The notes beneath the pieces are model-generated. The model made no database searches. It was not told the origin of the DNA and worked only from the letters and a program-made list of their open reading frames with translations. The translations under genes were made by a program, and so were the position numbers. This document shows, piece by piece, positions 48,547-57,129 of a DNA stretch of 64,000 nucleotides (position 1 is the stretch's first letter; each line of letters opens with the position of its first letter). Origin of the DNA: Prevotella sp. Lineage in GTDB: Bacteria; Bacteroidota; Bacteroidia; Bacteroidales; Bacteroidaceae. The stretch is from contig JAEEVA010000007.1 in the NCBI GenBank assembly GCA_016286995.1, positions 1-64,000 on the forward strand. The letters are read 5' to 3'.

Positions 48547-50061
48547 TTATTTGCGGAGGCGGGCAACGGGCAGGCCGAGCTGCTCGCGGTATTTGGCAAC
48601 GGTGCGGCGGGCGATGGGGTAGCCCAATTCTGCCAGACGGTTCATCAGGGCCTCGTCGGAGAGCGGCTTGCGCTTGTCTTCGTGTTCGATGAGGTCGCGC
48701 AGGGCGACCTTGATTTCACGCGTCGACAGCTCCTCGCCGTCTTCTGTCACATAGCTGTCGCTGAAGAAGTAGCGCAGGGGGAATGTACCCCAGCGCGTCT
48801 GTACATATTTCGATTTCGACACACGCGAGATGGTGCTCAGGTCGTAGCCTGTGCGCTCGGCAATGTCTTTCAGTATCATGGGACGCAGCGAAGCCTCATC
48901 ACCGTCCTCGAAGAAACGGTGTTGCCACTGGATGATGGCCTTCATGGTGTTGGTCAGCGTCTGATGGCGGGTGCGGATGGCGTCGATGAAACTTGCCGCA
49001 GCCTCCAGCTTACGTTTGGTGTATACCATCGCCTCCTTCATCTGCATGGTCTGCGGCTGTTTGCCCGACTGGTAGTCCTTCAGAGCCTCGACAAATGACG
49101 GTGAAATGGCCAATTCTGGCACGTCGCCCGTATTCAGCGAGAAGGTTACGGTACCGTCGCTATGGGTATCTACGATGAAATCGGGGGTAATCTGTTGCAA
49201 GGAGCGTCCTACGGTCTCGCTGATGCTGGCCCCTGGCTTGGGGTTCAGCTTGCGCAGTTCGGCGATGAGCACTTCTGTCTGCAAGTCGTTCAGCTTCAGT
49301 CCCTGCTGCAGGGCTTTCCAGTGTTTTTTGGTGAAGCGGTCGAAGTAGAGTTTCAGCGCTTTCTCCATGAGCGTCTTAAGCTGTGACGGCTCGCGGCGCT
49401 CCACCTGTAGCAGCAGGCATTCCTGCAGGGTGCGTGCACCGATGCCTGCCGGGTCGAACTGTTGCAGCTCGTGCAGCACGTGTTCCACCTCTTTGGCTGT
49501 GACGTCGATGTTGTGGTAGATGGCCAGCTCATCGCTGATGGTGTCAAGCGGTTTTCGTAGCAGTCCGTCGTCGTCGAGTGAGCCAATCAGGTATTCCATC
49601 ACGTCACGTTCACGCTCTGTCAGGTTGGCCATGTTCATCTGTTCCGTTAGCAGGTCGATGAAGGAGATGGTCTGGCCGTACACAATCTCCTCGCGTTCCT
49701 CCTGTGACGACTGGCCGCTGTGGTATACTGGCAGGTCCTCGTCGTCGCGACCCAGCGACTCCAGGGCGGCATCGAGAGCCGACTGGCGCTCTTCTTTTTC
49801 GAAGGTGTCGGTAGTGTCAGGATTGTCCTGACTGTCAGAATTGTCGAGAGGGTCTAAAGAATCGAGGTTGTCTATGGGGTCGTCGGACGATATTTCCAGG
49901 GCAGGGTTGTCATCCATCTCGGCATTGATGCGTTCTTGCAGCTGGGCAATGGGCAGTTCGGTCAGCACCGCCTGCAACAACTGCTGGTGGGTGATGGTCT
50001 GGGTCAGCTTCTGTTGCTGCTCCAACCGTTGTTCCTGCGTGAATTTCTGCTCCTGTGCCAT
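48547..50061 (-). CDS. rpoN: RNA polymerase sigma-54 factor
   Basis: 504 residues. N-terminal Gln-rich activator-interacting region (QEQRLEQQQKLTQTITHQQLLQAVLTELPIAQLQERI), an acidic linker with Asp/Ser-rich repeats, the core-binding domain (LTERERDVMEYLIGSLDDDGLL, LQQFDPAGIGARTLQECLLLQ), a HTH (MILKDIAERTGYDLSTISRVSKSKYVQT) and the RpoN box ARRTVAKYRE at 484-493. Directs transcription from -24/-12 promoters with enhancer-binding proteins. A TACCTTTG box nine bases before the ATG suggests a short or absent leader. Confidence 0.97.
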   Translation of the reverse strand: MAQEQKFTQEQRLEQQQKLTQTITHQQLLQAVLTELPIAQLQERINAEMDDNPALEISSDDPIDNLDSLDPLDNSDSQDNPDTTDTFEKEERQSALDAALESLGRDDEDLPVYHSGQSSQEEREEIVYGQTISFIDLLTEQMNMANLTERERDVMEYLIGSLDDDGLLRKPLDTISDELAIYHNIDVTAKEVEHVLHELQQFDPAGIGARTLQECLLLQVERREPSQLKTLMEKALKLYFDRFTKKHWKALQQGLKLNDLQTEVLIAELRKLNPKPGASISETVGRSLQQITPDFIVDTHSDGTVTFSLNTGDVPELAISPSFVEALKDYQSGKQPQTMQMKEAMVYTKRKLEAAASFIDAIRTRHQTLTNTMKAIIQWQHRFFEDGDEASLRPMILKDIAERTGYDLSTISRVSKSKYVQTRWGTFPLRYFFSDSYVTEDGEELSTREIKVALRDLIEHEDKRKPLSDEALMNRLAELGYPIARRTVAKYREQLGLPVARLRK

Positions 50062-50070
50062 AATTCACTG

Positions 50071-50078
50071 CAAAGGTA
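50071..50078 (-). promoter_or_regulatory. -7 box of rpoN
   Basis: TACCTTTG on the minus strand, ten bases upstream of the ATG. Confidence 0.6.
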
Positions 50079-50181
50079 CGAATAAGTGCGCAAAAAGCAA
50101 AAGGAAAACCCGTTTTTCTTTTCTTTTTCTTTTAACTTGAAAAAAAACGTCGAAAAACTTGCATTTCCGCCATTTTTTTTG

Positions 50182-50189
50182 TAACTTTG
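50182..50189 (+). promoter_or_regulatory. Orphan -7 box, plus strand
   Basis: TAACTTTG five bases before an ATG (50194) that opens only a 44-codon frame (to 50328). The frame has no recognisable features, so I do not call it a gene. Confidence 0.45.
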
Positions 50190-50465
50190 CACTATGGCTT
50201 TCGAGATTATTTCGTGTCTCGACATTCTATATTTTCCTATGCAGACCCTTCGCTCCGTATATGACGAACGCCCGTACTACAATTGTGGTTCGGGCGCTCT
50301 GCATTTGTGGAGCGGACGCTCTGCATGAGTTTGCACCGTGCAAACACATCGTTTCCTTTATCCTTTCTATGCGTTTGCTCCGTGCAGACGAGCCACCTGC
50401 TTACTTCAAGTGCCGCGTCTGATGGTTTCAGACGCGGCACTTGAAGCTTTTAGACGGGATGGAAA
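50190..50465. other. Palindrome-rich intergenic element
   Basis: No clear gene between rpoN and the fimbrillin-like lipoprotein. The element holds GTTTGCAC-C-GTGCAAAC (50329-50345), two CGCTCTGCAT direct repeats, and a perfect 19-bp hairpin (arms 50403-50421 and 50427-50445, 5-nt loop). The hairpin may stop the fimbrillin-like transcript, though no T tract follows. Confidence 0.55.
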
Positions 50466-50480
50466 GATGAATCTATTCCG

Positions 50481-51842
50481 TTATTTGTTAAACTTAACGG
50501 TCGTGACGGGGCGGAGAGCATTGCCTAACGTGTAACTACGATTCATTGTGCCAGCTGAGCCAGGTAAGCCACATTTGATAGCATCCCCATCCCTATAATA
50601 GTAGTTATGGTTGGCAATAGCATCATAACCAGATATAGTTTTTAATATCTGATTCACTGGCCCCATTGAAATACTTATTAGTTCGTCTCCAGTCGGCAAT
50701 CGCCAGTTAGTAATACCATAGGTGTCATTTGCGTTGAATTCAGCAAGCGCATCTGAAATGACGGTCTTAAATTCTTCTTCATTTGGGAATGCCTCTCCTG
50801 AGATATCGACTTCTGTTTTGTTCAGTAGTGTTACATAGGTATATATTGCGTCGTCAGTAGAATTAAGAACGTATGCACCTTTGTAAACAGTACCAACCTC
50901 AGGTGCCGCACCTTCTTCTACCCCCTCTTCCTGGGTGCCTTGATTGCCGCCACCGTTGTCATTACCTGTGTCAACGGTTGTGCTGCCGTTGCTGCTGAAG
51001 GTGAACTCGATGGTGGTGGTGCCGTCCCAGGTTGCACCTGTGATGGTGCCGGTGAGGATGAGCTCGTCCTCGAAGGTGCCAGTGATGCGAATGTGCTTGT
51101 TGGCCTCAAGGGGTTGAGGACAGGAGTAGGAATAGCTGGTGGTGCTCTGGCCCGTGGTGAACTTCACCGTGATGGTGGCATTGTCGGCTGCGGGCAGCAT
51201 GTAGAGGTCGTCGTCGGTAATCTGCCACGTGGTGCCGTCGGCCTGTTCAGTGAGCGCGACGCCATATTCGCCGCTTGTCGTGGTGTAGCTGCCGTTCAGC
51301 AGCAGGTTGTCGTAGAGGGGCGTGAAGGTAACGGCAACGGCATCTACCGTTGTCGGTACGTTGTTGATGACGAGGTTCTGCAGGTGCATTACCTTTCTTA
51401 TCATGGTGAGCGTCAGTGTGTTAGACTCGTTCTCAGACAACGTGATGGTGTTGCTGGCCGTCATCAGGTCACCGTGACGGGCCTCGCTGTTGAGCGTGAT
51501 GACTGATGTTGCCACAGCGTTCTCCAGCGTGGGCAGGGTGTAGTCGCCGTCAGTAGCTCCGCCGACGGCATAGATGTGATAGGTGGCGGGGTCCAGATTG
51601 AACGACAACTCGTCGTTGTCGGATAGCAGTTGTTGGCGTCGCACACATTGTCCGTCGCTGTTCATGGCATAGACGGTGACGGGATAGCTCACCTTGGCGC
51701 TGTTTGCGTCAGCACGCGTCTGGACGGTCAGCTTGCTATTGCCTTCGGCGGCACCAGCCACTTCCATACTTTTCTCGCACGATGATAACAGTAAGGCAGC
51801 AATCAATGTGCAGCCAAAAATCGTCAGTTTCATTGTTTTCAT
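50481..51842 (-). CDS. Fimbrillin-like (FimB/Mfa2-type) lipoprotein
   Basis: 453 residues with lipobox ending at Cys22 (LLLSSC). An N-terminal transthyretin-like fimbrillin fold is suggested by SYPVTVYAMNSDGQCVRRQQLLSDNDELSFNLDPATYHIYAVGGAT and the later strands MHLQNLVINNVPTTVDAVAVTFTPLYDNLLLNGSY. After a Gly/Asn/Gln/Glu-rich linker, the C-terminal part (YKGAYVLN...ITNWRLPTGDEL...YTLGNALRPVTTVKF) resembles the DUF1566-like module that caps many Bacteroidota surface proteins. It should be a minor pilin or surface adhesin. It lies alone; no usher-like gene nearby. Confidence 0.8.
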   Translation of the reverse strand: MKTMKLTIFGCTLIAALLLSSCEKSMEVAGAAEGNSKLTVQTRADANSAKVSYPVTVYAMNSDGQCVRRQQLLSDNDELSFNLDPATYHIYAVGGATDGDYTLPTLENAVATSVITLNSEARHGDLMTASNTITLSENESNTLTLTMIRKVMHLQNLVINNVPTTVDAVAVTFTPLYDNLLLNGSYTTTSGEYGVALTEQADGTTWQITDDDLYMLPAADNATITVKFTTGQSTTSYSYSCPQPLEANKHIRITGTFEDELILTGTITGATWDGTTTIEFTFSSNGSTTVDTGNDNGGGNQGTQEEGVEEGAAPEVGTVYKGAYVLNSTDDAIYTYVTLLNKTEVDISGEAFPNEEEFKTVISDALAEFNANDTYGITNWRLPTGDELISISMGPVNQILKTISGYDAIANHNYYYRDGDAIKCGLPGSAGTMNRSYTLGNALRPVTTVKFNK

Positions 51843-51863
51843 ACTTATAGTAATCGTTTTTAG

Positions 51864-52844
51864 TTATTCCCAGTAGGCGATGGTGCGGCGTTGCAGGACG
51901 GTGACCTGTTGTGTCTTCGCGTCCTTTTCCCAGTAGTTCAGCGTCATTGAGTTGCTGGTCCAGTTGCCGTTATCGTCACGGGTGATATAGTTATTGGTCA
52001 TATTGATAGTCATGATGCATTCACCATCCTTGTTGTACACCTTCTGGAACTGCGTCAGCGGCTCGTCCTCACTATTGTATGTGTAGTCGTTGATGTAGCT
52101 GATGCCGGCTGCCGCGTTGACCAGCGTGCGGCGGACAAGACGGAACTGCTGGTCGTAGTCGTAGGTGATGGTGCTGAAGCCGTCCTTCTCCTTCATGCGG
52201 GCACTGATGAGATAGCCGTAGCGGTTGTACATGCGGTCCACGAGGTCGGGATTGTCTATCATGCCGTTTTGGTTGAAGTGTAAGAACTGATCCTCAGCGA
52301 CAGCATTCTCCGTTACCACCTCCTCTACGTCGGCGTGCAGGCCCATCGTGAGGGCATCCTTATAGAACGGTACGGTGTTAAGGAAGAGGATGCGGATGTC
52401 GCGCGAGCCGTTGTCGTTGTCGACCACCGACATCTTGATGCTGCCGAAGTCGTCGATATAGAACCACGTGTCGTCACGCTCCGACAGATGGCCGTAGTCC
52501 TGTTCCATCTTGTAACGGAAATACTGTAGGTTTCTCTCCAGCATCTCGTTGGTGCTGTACGGTCCGATGGTGACGTATGCCGAGTTGACGAGCTTCGTCT
52601 CTGGTGTGATGCTAACCATGAGTTTGGCGCGGATGCCATAGAAGTTGCCGCGGAAGTAGTAGTCCTCGCCGTCGTCGGACTGTCCCCATTCCGCAAATTC
52701 CGCTTCCGTCAGCGCCTGGCGCAGCGAGTCTATAGGCCCCTCAATGGGAATGCCGTTCAGGCGGATACTACGTGGATCTGTCAACGTCTGAGCACTTACT
52801 GTCAGCGCAAAAAGCAGCGCGAGATATGTCAAAATCTTCTTCAT
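51864..52844 (-). CDS. Hypothetical secreted protein
   Basis: 326 residues from the ATG at 52844, which follows a TATCTTTG box by seven bases; two codons more upstream are before the box. Signal peptide MKKILTYLALLFALTVSAQ. The mature part mixes beta strands with FYGIRAKLMVSITPETKLVNSAYV, NDNGSRDIRILFLN and, late, YD-type strands (ITYDYDQQFRLVRRTLV, DYTYNSEDEPLTQFQKVYNKDGE) like YD/Rhs-style single repeats. No known domain is certain. Its promoter region is shared with the divergent FAH gene and contains a heptamer array. Confidence 0.75.
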   Translation of the reverse strand: MKKILTYLALLFALTVSAQTLTDPRSIRLNGIPIEGPIDSLRQALTEAEFAEWGQSDDGEDYYFRGNFYGIRAKLMVSITPETKLVNSAYVTIGPYSTNEMLERNLQYFRYKMEQDYGHLSERDDTWFYIDDFGSIKMSVVDNDNGSRDIRILFLNTVPFYKDALTMGLHADVEEVVTENAVAEDQFLHFNQNGMIDNPDLVDRMYNRYGYLISARMKEKDGFSTITYDYDQQFRLVRRTLVNAAAGISYINDYTYNSEDEPLTQFQKVYNKDGECIMTINMTNNYITRDDNGNWTSNSMTLNYWEKDAKTQQVTVLQRRTIAYWE

Positions 52845-52851
52845 TGCGCTG

Positions 52852-52882
52852 CAAAGATACAAAATAATTGATAATTGACAAT
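52852..52882 (-). promoter_or_regulatory. Promoter of the hypothetical secreted protein
   Basis: -7 box TATCTTTG (52852-52859) and an ATTG -33 element (52879-52882) 19 nt away, on the minus strand. The -33 is inside a heptamer array. Confidence 0.6.
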
Positions 52883-52898
52883 TGATAATTGGTAATTA
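52864..52898. repeat. Heptamer tandem repeat (ATAATTG x5) between divergent promoters
   Basis: Five 7-bp units with one-base variants, filling the space between the two divergent -7 boxes and supplying an ATTG -33 element for each. Confidence 0.85.
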
Positions 52899-52911
52899 TT
52901 TTGTAATTTTG
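52881..52911 (+). promoter_or_regulatory. Promoter of the FAH-porU-porV unit
   Basis: ATTG at 52881-52884 and TAATTTTG at 52904-52911, spacer 19 nt. Confidence 0.6.
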
Positions 52912-52930
52912 CCGTCAAAAAGTCGCGGTC

Positions 52931-53548
52931 ATGAAGATATTTGCAGTAGGAATGAATTATATCCAGCACAATAAAGAGCTGGATGGCGCGTTATATAAAC
53001 CAGAGAAGCCCGTCATTTTCACCAAAGCCGACTCGGCGCTGTTGAAGGACCACAAGCCCTTCTTCATCCCCGACTGGAGCGAACAGGTGGACTACGAGAC
53101 GGAGCTGGTGGTACGGATCTGCCGGTTGGGCAAGAGCATCCCCGAACGCTTTGCCCACCGTTACTATGACGCTGTCACCGTGGGCATCGACTTCACCGCC
53201 CGTGACCTGCAGCGCGAGGCCCGCAAGCAGGGACTCCCCTGGGAGATCTGCAAGGGTTTCGACGGTTCGGCAATCATAGGTGACTGGATAGAGAAAGACA
53301 AATTCCTCGATGTGCAGGCGTTGCACTTCCATCTGGACATCAACGGCCAGACGGTGCAGGAAGGCTGTTCGAGCGACATGCTCTACAAGATTGACGAGCT
53401 CATCAGCTATATCTCGCAGTATTTCACGCTGAAGACCGGCGACCTGCTCTATACAGGCACTCCGGTGGGCGTGGGGCCCGTGAAGATCAACGACCACTTG
53501 GAAGGGTGGCTCGAAGACAGAAAAGTATTGGAATTCAATTGCAAGTGA
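52931..53548 (+). CDS. Fumarylacetoacetate hydrolase family protein
   Basis: 205 residues, a single FAH catalytic domain. VGMNYIQHNKEL opens it, then PVIFTKADSALL, the acidic metal-binding YETELVVRI, GIDFTARDLQ and GFDGSAIIGDW; TGDLLYTGTPVGVGPVK forms the end. Members hydrolyse C-C or isomerise oxo-acids (oxaloacetate decarboxylase/acylpyruvase-like). Cytoplasmic. Its stop codon overlaps the porU GTG start by four bases, so the two are translated together, although no functional link is known. Confidence 0.9.
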   Translation: MKIFAVGMNYIQHNKELDGALYKPEKPVIFTKADSALLKDHKPFFIPDWSEQVDYETELVVRICRLGKSIPERFAHRYYDAVTVGIDFTARDLQREARKQGLPWEICKGFDGSAIIGDWIEKDKFLDVQALHFHLDINGQTVQEGCSSDMLYKIDELISYISQYFTLKTGDLLYTGTPVGVGPVKINDHLEGWLEDRKVLEFNCK

Positions 53549-56500
53549 AGAGATATATAATAATAGGTATAGTATTGCTGCTGAGCGTGATGGTACACGC
53601 ACAGCGCTTTTTCAACCTGACTGCCGAACAAGTCAGGATTGATTCGCTGTTGCCGATGTTCACGCATAAGATACCATTGGGCAGTGGCTATGCCGACTCC
53701 ACTTACACCATTACCATCGAATATCCCGAATTCATCGCCATGAGCGAGGCCGACGTGGAGCGTTACCATCGCATCACCCAGGCTCCGTTGCCCCCAATGC
53801 CCGAGGTGTCGCAGTTGCTGAGTATCGACCGCAAGCGCGGTGAGTTGACCGTGTCCTTCATGCCCTTGGTATTCCGTGACGGCCAGTATCAGAAATTGGT
53901 GAGCTTTATGCTGGATGTCAGGAGTAAGAAGGCTGCTGTCAGCAGTAAGAGGGTAGAGGGCAGAGGGCAGAGGGCTGAGGGAAGCCGATATGCTGAACAC
54001 TCCGTGCTGGCCAGTGGCCGCTGGGTGAAAATCAGCGTGCCGTCGACGGGCGTCTATCAGTTAAGCAGTGAACTGGTGCGCCAGGCTGGCTTTAATGATA
54101 TTAATAAGGTGAAGATTTACGGCTATGGCGGTGCCATGCAGCCTGAGCAGTTGAATGCCGACTATCTGGTAGCGACCGACGACCTGAAAGAGGTGCCGAC
54201 GTGCGAGGTGAACGGCAAACGGCTGTTTTATGCCGTGGGTCCTGTGACGTGGAACAGCAATAACCGCCGCGTGCGTAATCCTTATTCTACTGTGGGCTGC
54301 TATTTCCTGACAGAGAACGACGAGGCACCGCAGACCATCGGCAGCGAGGAGTTCCTGGCATCGTTCTATCCTGCTGCCGACGACTATAACGCCCTCTATG
54401 AGGTCGATGACTATGCATGGTTCCACGGTGGTCGTAACCTCTACGACGCTACAGCCATCACTGCCGGCAATAGCCATACTTTCAATGTGCCGGCTAAAGT
54501 AGCTGCCGACAAGGCTGTGATGACCATCAACGTGACTTCCGATGTGGCTGCGCAGGTGTTTGTCAGCGTGAACGATGTCCCTGTCGACACGATCTCGATA
54601 CCTTCCTCAGGCAGTTACGACCACATGCGACAGATGGAGTCTGTGAAGACCATCACCAACGTGCAGACGATGAACAAGGTGACACTGTCGACCACATCCA
54701 CGACGGCGGTTCGTCTGGATTATGTGGCCATCCATACCGATGAGGCTGCTGCAGCCCCTGACCTCAGTGCCGGAACGTTCCCCGTTCCAGAATATGTCTA
54801 TGGCATTACCAATCAGGATCATCATGCCGATGGTCCCGTCGATATGGTCATCATCATACCCACTACCCAGAAGCTGCTGGCGGAGGCAGAGCGCCTGAAG
54901 ACCCTGCACGAACAGCAGGATAGCATGAGGGTACGCATCGTGCCTGCCGACGAACTGTTCAACGAGTTCTCAAGCGGTACACCCGATGCCAATGCCTATC
55001 GTCGGTATCTGAAGATGCTCTACGACCGTGCAGCGACCGATGCCGACCTGCCGCGCTATCTGTTGCTGATGGGCGATGCGGCGTGGGACAACCGCATGTT
55101 GAGCAGCAGTTGGAAAGACTGTTCGCCTGACGACTTCCTGCTGTGTTACGAAAGTGAGAACTCATACAATGCCACGCAATGCTTCGTCAGCGACGACTAC
55201 TTCTGTCTGCTCGACGATGGTGAAGGCAATAACGTGCTGGTTGGCAAACCCGATGTCGCCGTGGGCCGTATCTCGGCAAGAACAGCCGAAGATGCGGAAA
55301 TCGTTGTCGACAAGATAACGAACTATACCAAGAATAGTAATGCCGGCTCCTGGCAGAACGTGCTTTTCTTCATGGGTGACGACGGCAACCAGAATGCCCA
55401 CATGCATGATGCCGATAGTGTCGCCAAACAAGTGGAGAACCTCTATCCGAACTACCAAGTGAAGCGCGTCATGTGGGATGCCTATACTCGCGTCAGTTCG
55501 TCGACAGGCAACAGCTACCCCGATGTTACCCGACTCATCAAACAGCAGATGCAGCAAGGAGCCTTGATGATGAACTATTCTGGTCATGGCGGTCCCACAG
55601 CCATCTCTCATGAATATGTGCTGAAACTTGCTGACTTTGAGAATACCTCACCCCGTCTGCCATTGTGGATGACAGCCTCGTGCGACATCATGCCCTTCGA
55701 CGGACAGGAAGAAAATATCGGTGAAACGGCCATGTTTAATAAGAAAGGCGGAGCCATCGCCTTCTACGGCACCACGCGTACCGTCTATCAGCCGCAGAAC
55801 TTCTTGATGAACATCGCATTCACCCGACATCTGCTGAGCAAGGACGCCACAGGTCGTACGATGCCCATTGGTGAGGCCGTACGACTGACGAAGAATGAAC
55901 TGGTGGGCACGGGTGTGTTCTCGGGCTACGATGCTTCTGGGAAACCAGTTTATACTACGGACCGTTCGGTGAACCGTATGCAATATTCACTGTTGGGCGA
56001 TCCTGCCATGCGACTGGCTGCCCCGTCGTTAGGCATTGAGGTCGACTCCATCAACGGTGTCGCCATGAAAAGCGGTGTCACGCTGACGCTGGCTGCCGGT
56101 ACGACGGCAACGGTCAGCGGACATGTCGTGGCTCTCAACGGCCAACGTGACAACGGATTTAACGGGACGGTAACGGCCATCGTGCGTGATGCCCGCGAGA
56201 AAATCGTCTGTAAGATGAACAATACCTCCGAGACGGAAGTGCCGTTCGTGTACTACGACCGTCCTAACGTCATCTTCAACGGTAGCGACCAGATCAAGGA
56301 CGGCCGTTTCTCGTTTACCTTCGCTGTACCTAAGGATATCAGCTACTCGACAGAAACGGGACTCATCAACCTCTATGCCGTGAATGATGAGCGCACAGAG
56401 ATAGCCAGCGGCATCTGCAGTCAGCTGGTGATGGGCAGTGGTAGTGGAGGCAGTACCAGCGAGATGGGCCCTAGCATCTACTGCTATCTCAACAGTCCGT

Positions 56501-57123
56501 CGTTCAACAATGGCGACAAGGTGAATCCCACACCCTATTTCGTGGCAGAGCTGACCGACGAGGACGGCATCAATGCAACGGGTAGCAGCATCGGACATGA
56601 CCTGCAGCTCATCATCGATGGAGAGATGGCCAAGACATATTCGCTGAACGAATACTTCCAGTACGACTTCGGCAGCTATACGAAAGGAACGGTGGGCTTC
56701 AGTATTCCCACACTGTCGTATGGAGAACATAAACTGCTGTTCCGTGCTTGGGACGTCCTGAACAATTCGTCGACAGCCGAACTGACATTCAACGTGGTAA
56801 AGGGCCTGGAACCCAGCGTGTTCGATGTGAACTGCCTGAAGAATCCTGCCACGACGAATACCTCTTTCATCATACAGCACGACCGAGTGGGCAGCCAGAT
56901 GGATGTCATCCTCGATATCTTCGACATCAGCGGGCGCCACCTGTGGTCGCATTCCGACAGTGGCGTGTCGACGGATACGACATACAGTTTGACATGGGAT
57001 TTGTCCGTCGATGGTGGCCGTCGCCTGCAGACGGGTGTCTACCTCTATCGCGTACGCCTTAGTTGCGATGGCAGCAATTACGTGTCGAAAGCAAAGAAAC
57101 TAATCATTCTTACACATAAATAA
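53545..57123 (+). CDS. porU: Type IX secretion system sortase-like signal peptidase PorU
   Basis: About 1192 residues, C25-family (gingipain-like) protease that removes the C-terminal signal from T9SS cargo and joins the cargo to A-LPS on the cell surface. GTG at 53545 overlaps the upstream stop (GTGA) and gives the signal peptide VKRYIIIGIVLLLSVMVHAQ. Catalytic His681 (MNYSGHGGPT) and Cys713 (TASCDIMPFDG) are in the order seen in PorU. The C-terminus has a beta domain with a T9SS type A end (IFDISGRHLWS, RRLQTGVYLYRVRLSCDG). A heptamer array codes for KRVEGRGQRAEGSR in the N-terminal domain (about 135-147). porV follows six bases on. Confidence 0.95.
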   Translation: MKRYIIIGIVLLLSVMVHAQRFFNLTAEQVRIDSLLPMFTHKIPLGSGYADSTYTITIEYPEFIAMSEADVERYHRITQAPLPPMPEVSQLLSIDRKRGELTVSFMPLVFRDGQYQKLVSFMLDVRSKKAAVSSKRVEGRGQRAEGSRYAEHSVLASGRWVKISVPSTGVYQLSSELVRQAGFNDINKVKIYGYGGAMQPEQLNADYLVATDDLKEVPTCEVNGKRLFYAVGPVTWNSNNRRVRNPYSTVGCYFLTENDEAPQTIGSEEFLASFYPAADDYNALYEVDDYAWFHGGRNLYDATAITAGNSHTFNVPAKVAADKAVMTINVTSDVAAQVFVSVNDVPVDTISIPSSGSYDHMRQMESVKTITNVQTMNKVTLSTTSTTAVRLDYVAIHTDEAAAAPDLSAGTFPVPEYVYGITNQDHHADGPVDMVIIIPTTQKLLAEAERLKTLHEQQDSMRVRIVPADELFNEFSSGTPDANAYRRYLKMLYDRAATDADLPRYLLLMGDAAWDNRMLSSSWKDCSPDDFLLCYESENSYNATQCFVSDDYFCLLDDGEGNNVLVGKPDVAVGRISARTAEDAEIVVDKITNYTKNSNAGSWQNVLFFMGDDGNQNAHMHDADSVAKQVENLYPNYQVKRVMWDAYTRVSSSTGNSYPDVTRLIKQQMQQGALMMNYSGHGGPTAISHEYVLKLADFENTSPRLPLWMTASCDIMPFDGQEENIGETAMFNKKGGAIAFYGTTRTVYQPQNFLMNIAFTRHLLSKDATGRTMPIGEAVRLTKNELVGTGVFSGYDASGKPVYTTDRSVNRMQYSLLGDPAMRLAAPSLGIEVDSINGVAMKSGVTLTLAAGTTATVSGHVVALNGQRDNGFNGTVTAIVRDAREKIVCKMNNTSETEVPFVYYDRPNVIFNGSDQIKDGRFSFTFAVPKDISYSTETGLINLYAVNDERTEIASGICSQLVMGSGSGGSTSEMGPSIYCYLNSPSFNNGDKVNPTPYFVAELTDEDGINATGSSIGHDLQLIIDGEMAKTYSLNEYFQYDFGSYTKGTVGFSIPTLSYGEHKLLFRAWDVLNNSSTAELTFNVVKGLEPSVFDVNCLKNPATTNTSFIIQHDRVGSQMDVILDIFDISGRHLWSHSDSGVSTDTTYSLTWDLSVDGGRRLQTGVYLYRVRLSCDGSNYVSKAKKLIILTHK
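53949..53983. repeat. Heptamer tandem repeat (GAGGGCA x5) inside porU
   Basis: Five 7-bp units GAGGGTA/GAGGGCA/GAGGGCA/GAGGGCT/GAGGGAA, coding for a basic EGRGQRAEG linker. Confidence 0.9.
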
Positions 57124-57129
57124 AGAAAT

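Noticed and set aside
50194..50328. 44-codon frame after the orphan promoter box
   Set aside because: No recognisable features, and it ends within the direct repeats; not supported as a gene.
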